NCBI GenBank assembly: GCA_021735425.1
Contig: JAIPGZ010000002.1
Coordinates: 1 to 64,000, forward strand
Direction: 5' to 3'
Length of the DNA: 64,000 nt
From: Candidatus Altimarinota bacterium
GTDB taxonomy: Bacteria; Patescibacteriota; Gracilibacteria; JAHISY01
In this document: piece after piece, positions 41,970 through 51,066 of the stretch
How positions within the stretch are numbered: position 1 is the stretch's first letter
How the letters are laid out: every line of letters begins with the position of its first letter
Translations under genes and position numbers: made by a program
The notes under the pieces: model-generated
Seen by the model: only the letters and a program-made list of their open reading frames with translations
What the model was told of the DNA's origin: nothing
The model's database searches: none

Positions 41970-44900
41970 CTAAAAACACGCACCATTATCCGAAACTTTT
42001 TTGTCCACTCCTGAGCCGTCGCAGAAGCAGAAATAATCCGAGGTGTCGTTGTAAAACTGGACCCCTTCCGGATAACCTGCTCCACACGGATCAGCGGTAA
42101 TCTTTTTGAAAACGACTCCACCGTTGACCTCGAGAGCGGCGGTGGGTGCCGTCATCCCAATTCCGATGCCGACGTTGCCATTCAATAATGTCTGAGTAAT
42201 ACTCGTATTGCCGATGACCACCTGGTTGTCTGCTGTCGTATAAGTTCCATTGCCCAAGGCCATTGAGTTGACCGCGTCAACTTTTTGCGACGCATGGTAA
42301 CCAGCGTGGTAGCCGATGAATACGTTGTTATACCCTGTGGTCAAAGTCCGTCCGGCAGCTCGCCCGATGGCTGAATTGCGGTAACCGGTAGTGACTGCAG
42401 TAAGAGCGCGTTCTCCTAGGGCAGAATTTTCGTAACCAGTCGTATTGGAAGAAAGTGCGTAGTAGCCAACAGCCGCATTCGAAATACCAGTCGTGGTCGA
42501 AGTCAAAGCATAATAACCCAAGGCTGAATTCTCAATGGCAGTGGTGAGAGAATAAAGCGCTTGATAACCCACAGCTGTGTTCTTGTCGGCATCAACGGTG
42601 CTGGAAACCTCATTGCCATAACCAGCCTGATAACCGATGTAGGTATTGTATTGGCCTAGGTCATACCGTCCCGCCTGATAACCTATTTGAGTTTTTAAAT
42701 CGGCATCTTTGAATGAAATTAAATCTTGAACCTCAAGAAGATTGTTCGGCGCCGTCGTCCCGATGCCGACGTTGCCGCTCCTGACAACAGTCACTTTGTT
42801 TATCCCCTCTCTGTCGTCAAGCGCAAAAAGATTTGAGTCCTTGTATGCTGTCACGCCACTAGCCGTAACAGTAGATGCGGAATTCAAAGTTAAGCTTGTA
42901 TTACTTTCGATTGAGGCAACTGTGAAAGTTTCTAATCCGATTTTAATCGCATCGTCCACTGCAAGTTCAGTATTAAATATAGTACTCGTCCCCGTCACTA
43001 TCGCTGAAGTGTCTGTCGTGTCAAGTGTTCCAGTGAGGGCTGTCGATAAAGATCCTTTGACGTGGAGTTGAGCGGTAGGGGCAGTGTTCCCGATGCCAAC
43101 CCTGCCGCCAGCACTTTGAAAAACAAGATCACCAATTGTGCCTAAACCTATATTGCTAAGAGCTTGTAATATTCCACCGTATGTAGTTGCATTGAATTGC
43201 ACCCCACCTACGTCAAAACTACTTGGAGTCATACCTTGCTGTCCGATTATAAAACCTCTTCCCTGATAATCAGCCGAAACTAAAAATGGAATGGAAACTC
43301 CCGAACTAGCTGCTTTAGCAAAAATTGCTGTAGCCGTTGTTGTATTAGCATTTACTTCTAAAACAGAGCTCGGCGCCGTCGTCCCAATCCCCACCCGATC
43401 ATTATCTGAGTCGAGATAAAGTAAGTCATCATCAATCGAAAGATTCGTACCGCTCGTCGTGAGAGTCCCCCGCACCGTTAAATCGTTGGTTATTAAATCC
43501 CGACCAATCGAGGTGACAGCCGTCGTCGGATCAGAAACTTCTTCCGCAGCTTGCTCCGCAGATTCATCCGCAGTCTGTACGAAAGTCGACGGATCGAGAT
43601 CGAGCGGATAGGTTAATCCCGCTACATTCGTGATGGTTAATTTTAATTTATAACGACGGAGAATCGAACCATCTGCTTGGCGGACTTGCTCAAAACTTTG
43701 AATCGAATTTTCGAAATCCTGACGCCCGGTTTCGAGCAGACTGGCTCGTAAAAATTTTGGTAAAAACTTTTGAAAAAAGGCGATTGGTTCGGATTCAGTA
43801 ATTGCTTCCTCTGCCGGAGTTTCGACAACTTCTTCGGTTGGAGTTTCGACAAGCTCTTCAGTTGGAGTTTCCTCGACTGGAGTTGTTTCAACTTCTTCGG
43901 TTGGAGTTTCTTCAGCTGGGACTTCTTCAGTCGGAGCCTCTTCAACTTCTTCGGTTGAAATTTCTTCTGTCATCTCGACAACTTCTTCACTTGGAACTTC
44001 CTCGGTTAAAACCTCTTCGACCAATATAGTTTCAGCTTCCTCAACAACTGTAATTTCTTCAACTGAATCTTCGGCAACTTCTTCAGCTAGTTCGGAAATT
44101 TCTTCAGTTGGAGCTGTTTCAGTCGGAACAATCTCTTCGACTAAAGTTTCTTCTGACTCGACAACTTCCTCGGTCGGAGTTGTCTCTGGAACTTCTTCCG
44201 CCGGAGTTATTTCAATTTCCTCAGTTGCAGATGTCTCGGTTTCTACTGGCACGATAGCCCTCGGTCTCACGACTTTGACTGACTCAACGACCTCTTCGGT
44301 TAGAGCCGTGGAAGTTTCTTCGACTGGTACGACAGTTTCTTCGACTAAGACATCTGCGGAAGCTTCAACAGTCTCCACTTCTGTGTCTTCTCCCCAAGCC
44401 AAATCGTAATAAACTCCGGTCGTAATTTTCTGTCCAGTAGTGTCGGTGAGATCGGGAGCAGGTGTGTAGAATTTCTTTTGACCATTACGGTCGAGGAATT
44501 CATATCCGCCGTCAGTGGTCAGCTCGAGTCGAAGTCCGACAGTCTCGACGAGATATTCGAATGAGAGTGGTGCCTGATTATTTTTGAGAATGATATCTTC
44601 TTTGACTCCGTTTTCGAGCATCGTCACGAGCAGATCAGTGTGCGGCCAAATGTCCGCGTAAATGATTTTGTTAGCCGAAAAAGTGCCGTTGACGATACGA
44701 GCTCCGTGGTTGAAGTAACGCAATTCCTCCCGCGCTTGGTCGGAATTTTTGGCGGGGTCGGAGTTGCCGAGCATCAGAGAATTTTCCGAATCTTTGGGAA
44801 TTTCGGAGGTAAAGTCAGTCGAATCCGTCGTCAAAGTTTCGGAATTTTTTTGGATTAAATTTTTGGCATCGGAAGTCTTTTGGGTCAGCTCTGGTTTGAC

Positions 44901-45050
44901 ATCATCGAGAATGTTTAGCTCGGTGGTCGAAATGTCGGCTCGAAAATTTTGACTCTGAGAAACGGTCGTTACTAAGGCAAAAAGCAGGGCAACTGTTAAG
45001 GTAAAAGCATAGCTTTTTCTAGCGCGAAGATGTTTTGATGTTAGTTCCAT
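41970..45050 (-). CDS. Large fibre-like surface protein (1026 aa)
   Basis: An N-terminal signal segment (about 12-33). A long Glu/Thr/Val repeat region (about 225-430, TEEVVETPTEEV units) is probably a stalk. The C-terminal half has four VGIGTTAPxxxLEV repeats and about eight YadA-head-like repeats (NTAVGYQALYSLTT, NSALGYYAL), as in phage tail fibres and adhesins. A Cys-rich end (YFCFCDGSG) closes it. It is cotranscribed with the SLH gene. Confidence 0.8.
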   Translation of the reverse strand: MELTSKHLRARKSYAFTLTVALLFALVTTVSQSQNFRADISTTELNILDDVKPELTQKTSDAKNLIQKNSETLTTDSTDFTSEIPKDSENSLMLGNSDPAKNSDQAREELRYFNHGARIVNGTFSANKIIYADIWPHTDLLVTMLENGVKEDIILKNNQAPLSFEYLVETVGLRLELTTDGGYEFLDRNGQKKFYTPAPDLTDTTGQKITTGVYYDLAWGEDTEVETVEASADVLVEETVVPVEETSTALTEEVVESVKVVRPRAIVPVETETSATEEIEITPAEEVPETTPTEEVVESEETLVEEIVPTETAPTEEISELAEEVAEDSVEEITVVEEAETILVEEVLTEEVPSEEVVEMTEEISTEEVEEAPTEEVPAEETPTEEVETTPVEETPTEELVETPTEEVVETPAEEAITESEPIAFFQKFLPKFLRASLLETGRQDFENSIQSFEQVRQADGSILRRYKLKLTITNVAGLTYPLDLDPSTFVQTADESAEQAAEEVSDPTTAVTSIGRDLITNDLTVRGTLTTSGTNLSIDDDLLYLDSDNDRVGIGTTAPSSVLEVNANTTTATAIFAKAASSGVSIPFLVSADYQGRGFIIGQQGMTPSSFDVGGVQFNATTYGGILQALSNIGLGTIGDLVFQSAGGRVGIGNTAPTAQLHVKGSLSTALTGTLDTTDTSAIVTGTSTIFNTELAVDDAIKIGLETFTVASIESNTSLTLNSASTVTASGVTAYKDSNLFALDDREGINKVTVVRSGNVGIGTTAPNNLLEVQDLISFKDADLKTQIGYQAGRYDLGQYNTYIGYQAGYGNEVSSTVDADKNTAVGYQALYSLTTAIENSALGYYALTSTTTGISNAAVGYYALSSNTTGYENSALGERALTAVTTGYRNSAIGRAAGRTLTTGYNNVFIGYHAGYHASQKVDAVNSMALGNGTYTTADNQVVIGNTSITQTLLNGNVGIGIGMTAPTAALEVNGGVVFKKITADPCGAGYPEGVQFYNDTSDYFCFCDGSGVDKKVSDNGACF

Positions 45051-45072
45051 TTTCTGATTTTTGAATCCGTTT

Positions 45073-45101
45073 ATTTTACCATAATTTTAGATATGACGCA
45101 A
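45073..45101 (-). promoter_or_regulatory. Promoter of the surface-protein operon
   Basis: On the minus strand TTGCGT (45096-45101), 17 bp, TAAAAT (45073-45078). It overlaps the divergent aspS promoter: their -35 boxes share bases at 45096-45098. Confidence 0.75.
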
Positions 45102-45120
45102 ACAAAAAATGGGGTAAAAT
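45093..45120 (+). promoter_or_regulatory. Promoter of aspS
   Basis: ATGACG (45093-45098), 16 bp, TAAAAT (45115-45120). The start codon is 23 nt downstream. Confidence 0.6.
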
Positions 45121-45142
45121 CATCCAAATTTAACTTATTAGC

Positions 45143-46924
45143 ATGCTCAAAACTGCTTTTCGCTCGCATTCTTGCAACGAGCTAAATTCCAAAAATGACG
45201 GCGCCGAAGTGAAGCTCGTCGGCTGGGTTGATCGCCGTCGCGACCACGGCGGACTCATTTTCATAGATCTGCGCGATCGCTACGGAATCACCCAAATCGT
45301 GACCGATCCGGAACTTTCCGGCGCGGCGCACGCAATCCTGGAAAAAGTCCGTCCAGAATGGGTCTTGCAGATCGTGGGTAAAGTGCGCGCTCGACCGACT
45401 GGTCAAGAAAATAAAAAAATGGCGACAGGTGGGATTGAAATTCTCGTCAACGAGGTGAAAATTTTGAACGAAGCCGAGACTCCCCCTTTCGAGATTTCCG
45501 AAGAAAATGATGAAAATGAAGAAATCCGGTTGAAGTTTCGCTACCTCGACCTACGCAGAAAAAGAATGCAAAAAAACATCGTCCTGCGACATCAGATTTT
45601 GCAAGCGACACGGAAATACTTTTACGACCAGGGTTTTGTGGAAATCGAGACGCCGATTTTGATCAAAGGCACTCCTGAAGGCGCGCGCGAATACATCGTC
45701 CCGAGCCGCGTCCACGCCGGGAAGTTTTATGTCTTGCCGCAATCCCCCCAGCAGCTGAAACAACTTTCGATGGTGGCGGGCTTCGATCGCTACATGCAAA
45801 TCGCTCGCTGCTTCCGCGACGAAGATCAACGCGGCGACCGCCAGCCAGAATTCACTCAAATGGATCTCGAAATGAGTTTCGTCAATGCGGAAGATGTGAT
45901 GACAGTGAACGAGGCAGCCCTAATCTCAATCACCAGAGAAGCCCGACTAGATGCAAAAATTAAGACTACTCCTTTCCCACGCTTCACCTACGATGAAGCG
46001 ATGAACCGCTTTGGCAAAGATGCCCCCGACATTCGCTACGAGCTCGAGATCGCGGATGTCAGTGAGGAATGCAAAGATTGTGGCTTTGGAATTTTCTCAG
46101 GAACTATCGAAAAAGGTGGCGTCGTGAAGGTCTTGAAAGTCGAAGGCGGTGCGAAATTTAGCCGGAAAGAAATCGAGGCGCTCGAAGATGCCGCAAAGAT
46201 TTACGGCGCCAAAGGTTTGGCTTGGATCAAAATTAGTGAGCAACTCGAAGGTGTCCCCGTCAGCAAACTTGGCGACAGCTTAAGTAAAAAGATTGTCGAG
46301 AAATGTGGCGGCAAAAAAGATGACATCCTATTATTCGCAGCGGATGAATGGGAGACAGCCTGTACTTCGCTCGGTGCCGTACGAATCGCGGCAGCGGAAA
46401 AATTGGAGCTTCTCAAAGGTAAAGAAAATGAATTCGCGTTTTGTTGGGTGACCGACTTCCCGATGTTTGCCAAAGACAAAGAAACCGGTGAACTCGCCTC
46501 GATGCATCACCCTTTCACCCGACCAAAAAATCCAGCGGATCTCGACAGCGATCCTTCGCAAGCAACCGCCGAAGCTTACGACATCATTTTGAATGGTTAC
46601 GAAATCGGCGGCGGCTCGGTGCGAATCCACGAACGCGATCTGCAAAAAAAGATTTTCGATATTTTGAAAGTTTCAGACGAAGACGCGGAACGAAGATTCG
46701 GACACATTTTGAGAGCCTTTTCCTACGGCGCGCCTCCCCATGGCGGGATCGCTTGGGGAATCGACCGACTGGCGATGCTTTTCGCTGGCGAACCGAATAT
46801 TCGCGAAGTCATCGCCTTCCCAAAAACGAATCGGGCGGAAGACCTCATGCTCGGCGCCCCCGACCTCATCCCTGACGCACAGCTGAAAGAGGCGAATATC
46901 AAATCGCTCGAGGAGAAAAAATAG
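45143..46924 (+). CDS. aspS: Aspartyl-tRNA synthetase
   Basis: A 593-residue bacterial-type class II AspRS. The N-terminal OB domain (GWVDRRRDHGGLIFIDLRD) is followed by the catalytic core with motif 2 (ARCFRDEDQRGDRQPEFTQM). The bacterial GAD insertion is in the middle (about 285-415). Motif 3 is GIAWGIDRLAML near the C-terminus. Whether it also charges tRNA-Asn cannot be told from sequence. Confidence 0.96.
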   Translation: MLKTAFRSHSCNELNSKNDGAEVKLVGWVDRRRDHGGLIFIDLRDRYGITQIVTDPELSGAAHAILEKVRPEWVLQIVGKVRARPTGQENKKMATGGIEILVNEVKILNEAETPPFEISEENDENEEIRLKFRYLDLRRKRMQKNIVLRHQILQATRKYFYDQGFVEIETPILIKGTPEGAREYIVPSRVHAGKFYVLPQSPQQLKQLSMVAGFDRYMQIARCFRDEDQRGDRQPEFTQMDLEMSFVNAEDVMTVNEAALISITREARLDAKIKTTPFPRFTYDEAMNRFGKDAPDIRYELEIADVSEECKDCGFGIFSGTIEKGGVVKVLKVEGGAKFSRKEIEALEDAAKIYGAKGLAWIKISEQLEGVPVSKLGDSLSKKIVEKCGGKKDDILLFAADEWETACTSLGAVRIAAAEKLELLKGKENEFAFCWVTDFPMFAKDKETGELASMHHPFTRPKNPADLDSDPSQATAEAYDIILNGYEIGGGSVRIHERDLQKKIFDILKVSDEDAERRFGHILRAFSYGAPPHGGIAWGIDRLAMLFAGEPNIREVIAFPKTNRAEDLMLGAPDLIPDAQLKEANIKSLEEKK

Positions 46925-47007
46925 CAACCTTCTCGCCGTGATTTTATTTATCTTCTGAAAAAACTTTTGCCTAACCGATGACCCGATTAATTACGGAGAT
47001 CTGCGTA

Positions 47008-47805
47008 CTAAAACGACGAAAACATACTTACCTGATTGCGTCCGCCTTTTTTCGCGGCGTAAAGAGCCTCGTCTGCTAATTTTTGTAATTCCTTTAAAAA
47101 TTCAGAGTTCGTTTTCCCTTTTAAGCTTTCAATCTGAATACTGTCCGTAACTCCAATACTAGCCGTAACACCGTATTCTTCAAGCATGTTATCTTCAACT
47201 CCCTTTCTTAATTTTTCAGCAAGCTTTGTAGCCCCCTCTATGTCTGTCGCCGGCAAAAGAATTGTGAATTCATCACCGCCATAACGCGAAATTGTATCTT
47301 GCCCACGAATAATTCCTTTAAAAAGTTTAGCAACATCTTGCAAAACTCGATCACCAACACCATGACCCTTAGTATCATTTACTTCTTTGAAATGATCGAG
47401 GTCGATAAAAATAATTGAGAGTGGCTTTTCCGTTCTTTCTGCTCGTGCAAATTCTTGCTCAAGTTGCCTCCCTAAAAATCGACGATTGCCGACCTCAGTA
47501 AGAGTGTCGATCATCGCTATTTTATTCAATTCTTCGTTTGCGCGAAGTGATTCCGCTACCAAATCCTCAATTTCCGAAGAAGGCGTTATATATTTCTCCA
47601 AAAGTTCACGAATGCGCTTGCGTAATCTTTTTGGAAATTTTTCCAAATCTTTCCCCAAATCTAGCGGCTCCTCCTCCAAAAAATCTGAGACATCTTCGGC
47701 ACCTCTTATTAAATACTCCTTTTCTTCCGGGCCAACACCCCTCGAAGCAACCTGATTCCCCCCGAAATCTTCTACACGAGATTCGACTAAATAAAGTTTG
47801 TGCAT
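47008..47805 (-). CDS. Diguanylate cyclase (GGDEF domain)
   Basis: A 265-residue soluble protein. The N-terminal 95 residues are charged and helical with no known sensor domain. The GGDEF domain (about 98-262) has DTLTEVGNRRFL, FIDLDHFKEVND, RYGGDEF and the inhibitory I-site RGQD five residues before GGDEF. All catalytic residues are kept, so it should make c-di-GMP. An extended -10 (TGATACAAT, about 47848-47856 on the minus strand) precedes it. No EAL, HD-GYP or PilZ gene is in the window. Confidence 0.92.
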   Translation of the reverse strand: MHKLYLVESRVEDFGGNQVASRGVGPEEKEYLIRGAEDVSDFLEEEPLDLGKDLEKFPKRLRKRIRELLEKYITPSSEIEDLVAESLRANEELNKIAMIDTLTEVGNRRFLGRQLEQEFARAERTEKPLSIIFIDLDHFKEVNDTKGHGVGDRVLQDVAKLFKGIIRGQDTISRYGGDEFTILLPATDIEGATKLAEKLRKGVEDNMLEEYGVTASIGVTDSIQIESLKGKTNSEFLKELQKLADEALYAAKKGGRNQVSMFSSF

Positions 47806-48197
47806 TTCTTATTTTTGAATGTCTTAGGGCTTCTGTATGACCTTCATTGTATCATAAATCCAAGCTTAAATATTAATACATTAAAATGTATTTTAAGCAA
47901 AAAATTAATTAAAGTCAAGACCATCAACAAAAAAGTCCCCTCCTGGGAGACTTATTTGCAATCTAAGATTTGCTACGGACACATTTTACTTTTCCTCTTC
48001 CCTGCGCGCAAGTTTTATTTTTTACATATTCTTAACCATATTTTTACATATTTTCTACACTAATTTCTTGCTTTCTTACATGTTTTCGTCAAAATCGAAG
48101 CACAAACAAAAGATTTGCAAAATGTCCTCGCAAAGGAATTGGGGAATCAAAAAACCTTATTATCCTTACTGACATTAGTATCCTTATAAACCTTCTA
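47806..48197. other. AT-rich region between GGDEF gene and lexA
   Basis: No gene is supported. It holds a GGDEF-side promoter, and two direct copies of TTTTACATATT (about 48020-48030 and 48042-48052), possible protein-binding sites upstream of lexA. A short open frame (47800-48063) has no promoter or homology and is ignored. Confidence 0.4.
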
Positions 48198-48821
48198 ATG
48201 ACCACCCGCCAAAAACGCTTCCTCGAATTACTACGCAGCTACATCCAGCTCCACGGCGAATCCCCCACCCTCAACGAGATGAAAATCTGGATGGAGGAAA
48301 ATGACTGGGGCGATATCTCGAGTTTGAATTCAGTCAAGCAATACCTCGACGCTTTGGCGGAAAAAGGATTCATCGAGCGCGAAAGCAAAAAACGCGGCAT
48401 CACTCTTCTCGGAGACGAACTCGAAACACAAAAAATCCCGCTCATTGATTCGCGAGTTTCTTGTGGGAGCGCGGTTAATTTCCTCGAGGACAATGCCCGC
48501 GATTTTCTCGAAGTTTCCAAAAAATTAATTCGCAGCTTCGACAAAGTTTTTGCTTTTCGTTGCGAAGGAGATTCGATGAATGAAGCCGGCATTGATGACG
48601 GCGATTGTGTGATCGTGAAACCAGAGCCGACGGAAATCAGCGACGGCGATTTAGTTTTGGCGAGCGTAAATGATTGTGGCGTGGTGAAGAAATTTAAGAA
48701 AAACGGAGAAACGATTTCACTCCTCCCGCAGAGCTCGAACCCGATTCACAAACCCATTTACCTTCATTCAAGTGATGAAGGCGCGATAGTCGGGAAAGTT
48801 TTAACCGTTCTTAAGAACTAA
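48198..48821 (+). CDS. lexA: LexA repressor (SOS response)
   Basis: A 207-residue LexA. The N-terminal winged helix (about 1-75) has QKRFLELLRSYIQLHGESPT. The self-cleavage site is Cys-Gly in RVSCGSAV (most LexA have Ala-Gly). The catalytic Ser is in CEGDSMNEAGI and the Lys in GVVKKFKKNG. It represses DNA repair genes until RecA filaments trigger cleavage. recA is 0.75 kb downstream. The LexA operator could not be identified. Confidence 0.9.
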   Translation: MTTRQKRFLELLRSYIQLHGESPTLNEMKIWMEENDWGDISSLNSVKQYLDALAEKGFIERESKKRGITLLGDELETQKIPLIDSRVSCGSAVNFLEDNARDFLEVSKKLIRSFDKVFAFRCEGDSMNEAGIDDGDCVIVKPEPTEISDGDLVLASVNDCGVVKKFKKNGETISLLPQSSNPIHKPIYLHSSDEGAIVGKVLTVLKN

Positions 48822-48827
48822 GGAGCG

Positions 48828-48863
48828 AGGAATAGTGGAATATAGAATAAAAGAATAATGGCA
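48828..48863 (+). repeat. GAATA-type repeat, left flank of four-helix-bundle gene
   Basis: GGAATAGTGGAATATAGAAT and following words. It is the inverse of the sequence at about 49240-49270 on the other side of the gene. Confidence 0.5.
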
Positions 48864-48868
48864 AAAAT

Positions 48869-49225
48869 ATGGATATATTAAAAAGCTTTCACGATTTGCG
48901 GGTTTGGCAAGAAGCCCATGCTTATGTTTTGGAAATTTACAAAACTACTAAGCAGTTTCCCTCAGATGAAAAATTTGGATTAACTTCTCAGTTAAGACGC
49001 TCAGCGGTTTCAGTAGCCAGTAACATAGTAGAAGGCTTCAAACGCAGAGGTCAAGACTCTGTTCGTTTTTATACTATTTCAGAAGCGAGTCTGGAAGAAA
49101 GTCGTTATCAGGTTTTACTTTCCAAAGATTTGAAATATCTTCCTGAAGAAATTTTTTTTAATTTGGAAAAACGTGCAATCATGATTGCCAAAATGCTCTA
49201 CAAATTTAAAAAAACTCAATTTTAA
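48869..49225 (+). CDS. Four-helix-bundle protein (23S rRNA IVS-type)
   Basis: A 118-residue protein of the family found inside 23S rRNA intervening sequences (TIGR02436-like): FHDLRVWQEAHAYVLEIYK, LTSQLRRSAVSVASNIVEGF, FYTISEASLEESRYQV. Related proteins act as Avd accessory factors in diversity-generating retroelements; its own role is unknown. It is flanked on both sides by inverted GAATA repeats, and no rRNA or reverse transcriptase is near. Confidence 0.88.
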   Translation: MDILKSFHDLRVWQEAHAYVLEIYKTTKQFPSDEKFGLTSQLRRSAVSVASNIVEGFKRRGQDSVRFYTISEASLEESRYQVLLSKDLKYLPEEIFFNLEKRAIMIAKMLYKFKKTQF

Positions 49226-49231
49226 TTACCT

Positions 49232-49392
49232 ACTATGCTCATATTCCATTATTCAATATTCCATTCTTCCCATACTTGGCAAACCCTCGTCGGCGTTTGG
49301 TTCGCGAAACGCTTTCACCTCGACCATATTTAAGAAAACCTAATCCTCTATTCTATTATTCCCTTATTCTTTATTCCCTATTCCTTAATTCT
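49232..49392. repeat. GAATA-type repeats, right flank
   Basis: CATATTCCATTATTCAATAT and following words (about 49240-49270) mirror the left flank. A second block of TATTC words (about 49340-49392) precedes the next small gene. No gene is seen between 49226 and 49398. Confidence 0.5.
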
Positions 49393-49398
49393 CACTAA

Positions 49399-49539
49399 AT
49401 GCAATCTCAACTTAATTTTCAATCTCGCGAAATCGATAAACCCAACGACTTCATCTCAATGCAAAAGGCGCAACTCATCCTCACAATTCTCTCCCTGGCA
49501 GTTACTTTCTTCGCAATTTTAGAATTATCACTTTCTTAG
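49399..49539 (+). CDS. Small single-pass membrane protein (46 aa)
   Basis: A short open frame from ATG 49399 to TAG 49537. The N-terminal 20 residues are polar and the C-terminal 22 form one hydrophobic segment ([20 protein letters not shown]). It stands 37 nt before recA on the same strand. Support is the clean membrane helix and position; no homologue is recognised. Confidence 0.4.
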   Translation: MQSQLNFQSREIDKPNDFISMQKAQLILTILSLAVTFFAILELSLS

Positions 49540-49576
49540 ATTTTTATTTAAAATAATCTCACTAACCCTCCCTAAA

Positions 49577-50596
49577 ATGGATGATAATAAAAAGAAGGCG
49601 CTCGAAGCAGCGCTCAGTCAAATTGCTAAAAATTACGGCGATGGCGCAATTATGCGACTTGGAGAAGCCAAAAGAATCAACGTCGCTACCATCCCCACTG
49701 GCTCGATCTCCCTCGACCTCGCTCTCGGTGGCGGCTTGCCAAAAGGTCGCGTAATCGAAATTTACGGTCCGGAGAGCAGCGGTAAAACGACACTCGCTCT
49801 TCACTCCGTCGCAGAATTCCAAAGACAAGGCGGACAGGCCGCCTTCGTCGATGCCGAGCACGCCCTCGATCCAGAATACGCCGCGAAAATTGGAGTGAAT
49901 GTCGACGATCTTTTGATTTCCCAACCAGACACTGGCGAGCAGGCCCTCGAAATTGTCGAAACTTTGGTCCGCTCGAATGCCGTCGATGTCATCGTAATCG
50001 ACTCCGTCGCAGCTCTGACTCCCCGCGCAGAAATCGAAGGTGAAATGGGAGGCAGTTTGCCTGGTCTGCAAGCGCGGTTGATGTCACAAGCTTTGCGGAA
50101 GTTGACCGCCGTCGTCGCGAAATCAGGGACTACTTTAATTTTCCTGAATCAAATTCGGATGAAAATCGGCGTCATGTTCGGCAATCCCGAGACCACAACA
50201 GGTGGGAATGCTTTGAAATTTTATGCCTCCGTTCGGCTCGACATTCGTCGCATCGGGAGGATTGACACTGGCACCGGCGATGACAAACAGACGATTGGAA
50301 ATGCGACGCGGGTGAAGGTGGTCAAAAATAAAGTCGCGCCACCTTTCCGCCAAGCGGAATTCGAGATTCGCTACAATGTCGGTATCGACAAAGCCTCCGA
50401 CTTGATTTTGACTGGCGTGAAACTCGGGATAATTTCAAAAGCCGGTGCTTTTTACGACATCGAGGGAACGAAATATCAAGGCATGGAAAAAGGCCGCGCC
50501 GCTCTTTTAGCCGACCCGAAACTTTTCAAAACAATCGACACAAAAGTCCGCGCTGCAGCCAAAGGCGTCGATCTCGCGACGGGAGAGATTAAGTAG
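49577..50596 (+). CDS. recA: RecA recombinase
   Basis: A 339-residue RecA. Walker A is GPESSGKTT; also [44 protein letters not shown]. At loop 1 it reads [20 protein letters not shown], where most RecA have DSHxG, a small family-specific change. The C-terminus is short, without the acidic tail of E. coli. Its last 36 bases recur at 51021-51056. Confidence 0.97.
   Translation: MDDNKKKALEAALSQIAKNYGDGAIMRLGEAKRINVATIPTGSISLDLALGGGLPKGRVIEIYGPESSGKTTLALHSVAEFQRQGGQAAFVDAEHALDPEYAAKIGVNVDDLLISQPDTGEQALEIVETLVRSNAVDVIVIDSVAALTPRAEIEGEMGGSLPGLQARLMSQALRKLTAVVAKSGTTLIFLNQIRMKIGVMFGNPETTTGGNALKFYASVRLDIRRIGRIDTGTGDDKQTIGNATRVKVVKNKVAPPFRQAEFEIRYNVGIDKASDLILTGVKLGIISKAGAFYDIEGTKYQGMEKGRAALLADPKLFKTIDTKVRAAAKGVDLATGEIK
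50561..50596 (+). repeat. Direct repeat, recA end (copy 1)
   Basis: The last 36 bases of recA, from AAAGGCGTCGATCTCGCGAC to the stop and one base beyond, match 51021-51056 at 35 of 36 positions. Confidence 0.95.
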
Positions 50597-50610
50597 TCAC
50601 CATTTTAATT

Positions 50611-50955
50611 TTATAATTTTTCCCTTGTTTCTTGCCTTGATACCCTAATTTTAATCTGCTTAAAAATCTCATCAAAAATTGCTTGCGCTTCTGCTTTTTC
50701 AACACTTCCGCTTTCCAAACTTTCAACACTTCCACTGGAAACATCAACTCTCATTGTTAAATCTTTTTCTACTATTGTAATTATTAACCAAGAATTGACA
50801 TCTGCTGATATCGAGAAATCATCCAATGATAATAAAGCTTTTATGTCTTTTCCATCGACTTTAAAAGTATCACTTAAAATAGCTTCATTACCAAGCATGT
50901 ATTTTTTGAAGACAGTTTCATTACCACTTTCCTTCAGAGATTCTCTATTACTCAT
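50611..50955 (-). CDS. Small orphan gene between recA-tail copies (114 aa)
   Basis: A soluble protein with Ser/Glu-rich patches and a helical C-terminus; no family recognised. Promoter on its strand: TTGATT, 16 bp, TAAAAT (50978-51005). It is the only gene in the 460-bp unit bounded by the two recA-tail copies, and its coding sequence is AT-rich compared with recA. Confidence 0.6.
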   Translation of the reverse strand: MSNRESLKESGNETVFKKYMLGNEAILSDTFKVDGKDIKALLSLDDFSISADVNSWLIITIVEKDLTMRVDVSSGSVESLESGSVEKAEAQAIFDEIFKQIKIRVSRQETREKL

Positions 50956-50977
50956 AATTTAAAAGTTAAAGGAAACT

Positions 50978-51005
50978 ATTTTATTTTAATTTCCCTGTAA
51001 ATCAA
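50978..51005 (-). promoter_or_regulatory. Promoter of the 114-aa orphan
   Basis: On the minus strand TTGATT (51000-51005), 16 bp, TAAAAT (50978-50983). Its sequence resembles the region before the 107-aa and 131-aa genes. Confidence 0.65.
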
Positions 51006-51020
51006 GTATCTTTTTATCAA

Positions 51021-51056
51021 AAAGGCGTCGATCTCGCGACGGGAGAGGTTAAGTAG
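51021..51056 (+). repeat. Direct repeat, displaced recA end (copy 2)
   Basis: It encodes [11 protein letters not shown] and a stop, the recA C-terminus with one Ile to Val change. The frame is kept, so it is either a displaced original end or a recent duplicate. Confidence 0.95.
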
Positions 51057-51066
51057 TTTTTGGTTC

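Noticed and set aside
43643-44029. Leu/Lys-rich and Phe-rich open frames within the 1026-codon gene
   Set aside because: Shadows of the TEEVVE repeat region in other frames.
47800-48063. 87-codon open frame between the GGDEF gene and lexA
   Set aside because: Lys/Phe-rich translation of AT-rich spacer with no promoter; it overlaps the divergent GGDEF promoter.
49577-50596. Intein or disruption in recA
   Set aside because: The protein is collinear with the family over its full length; only the end is duplicated.
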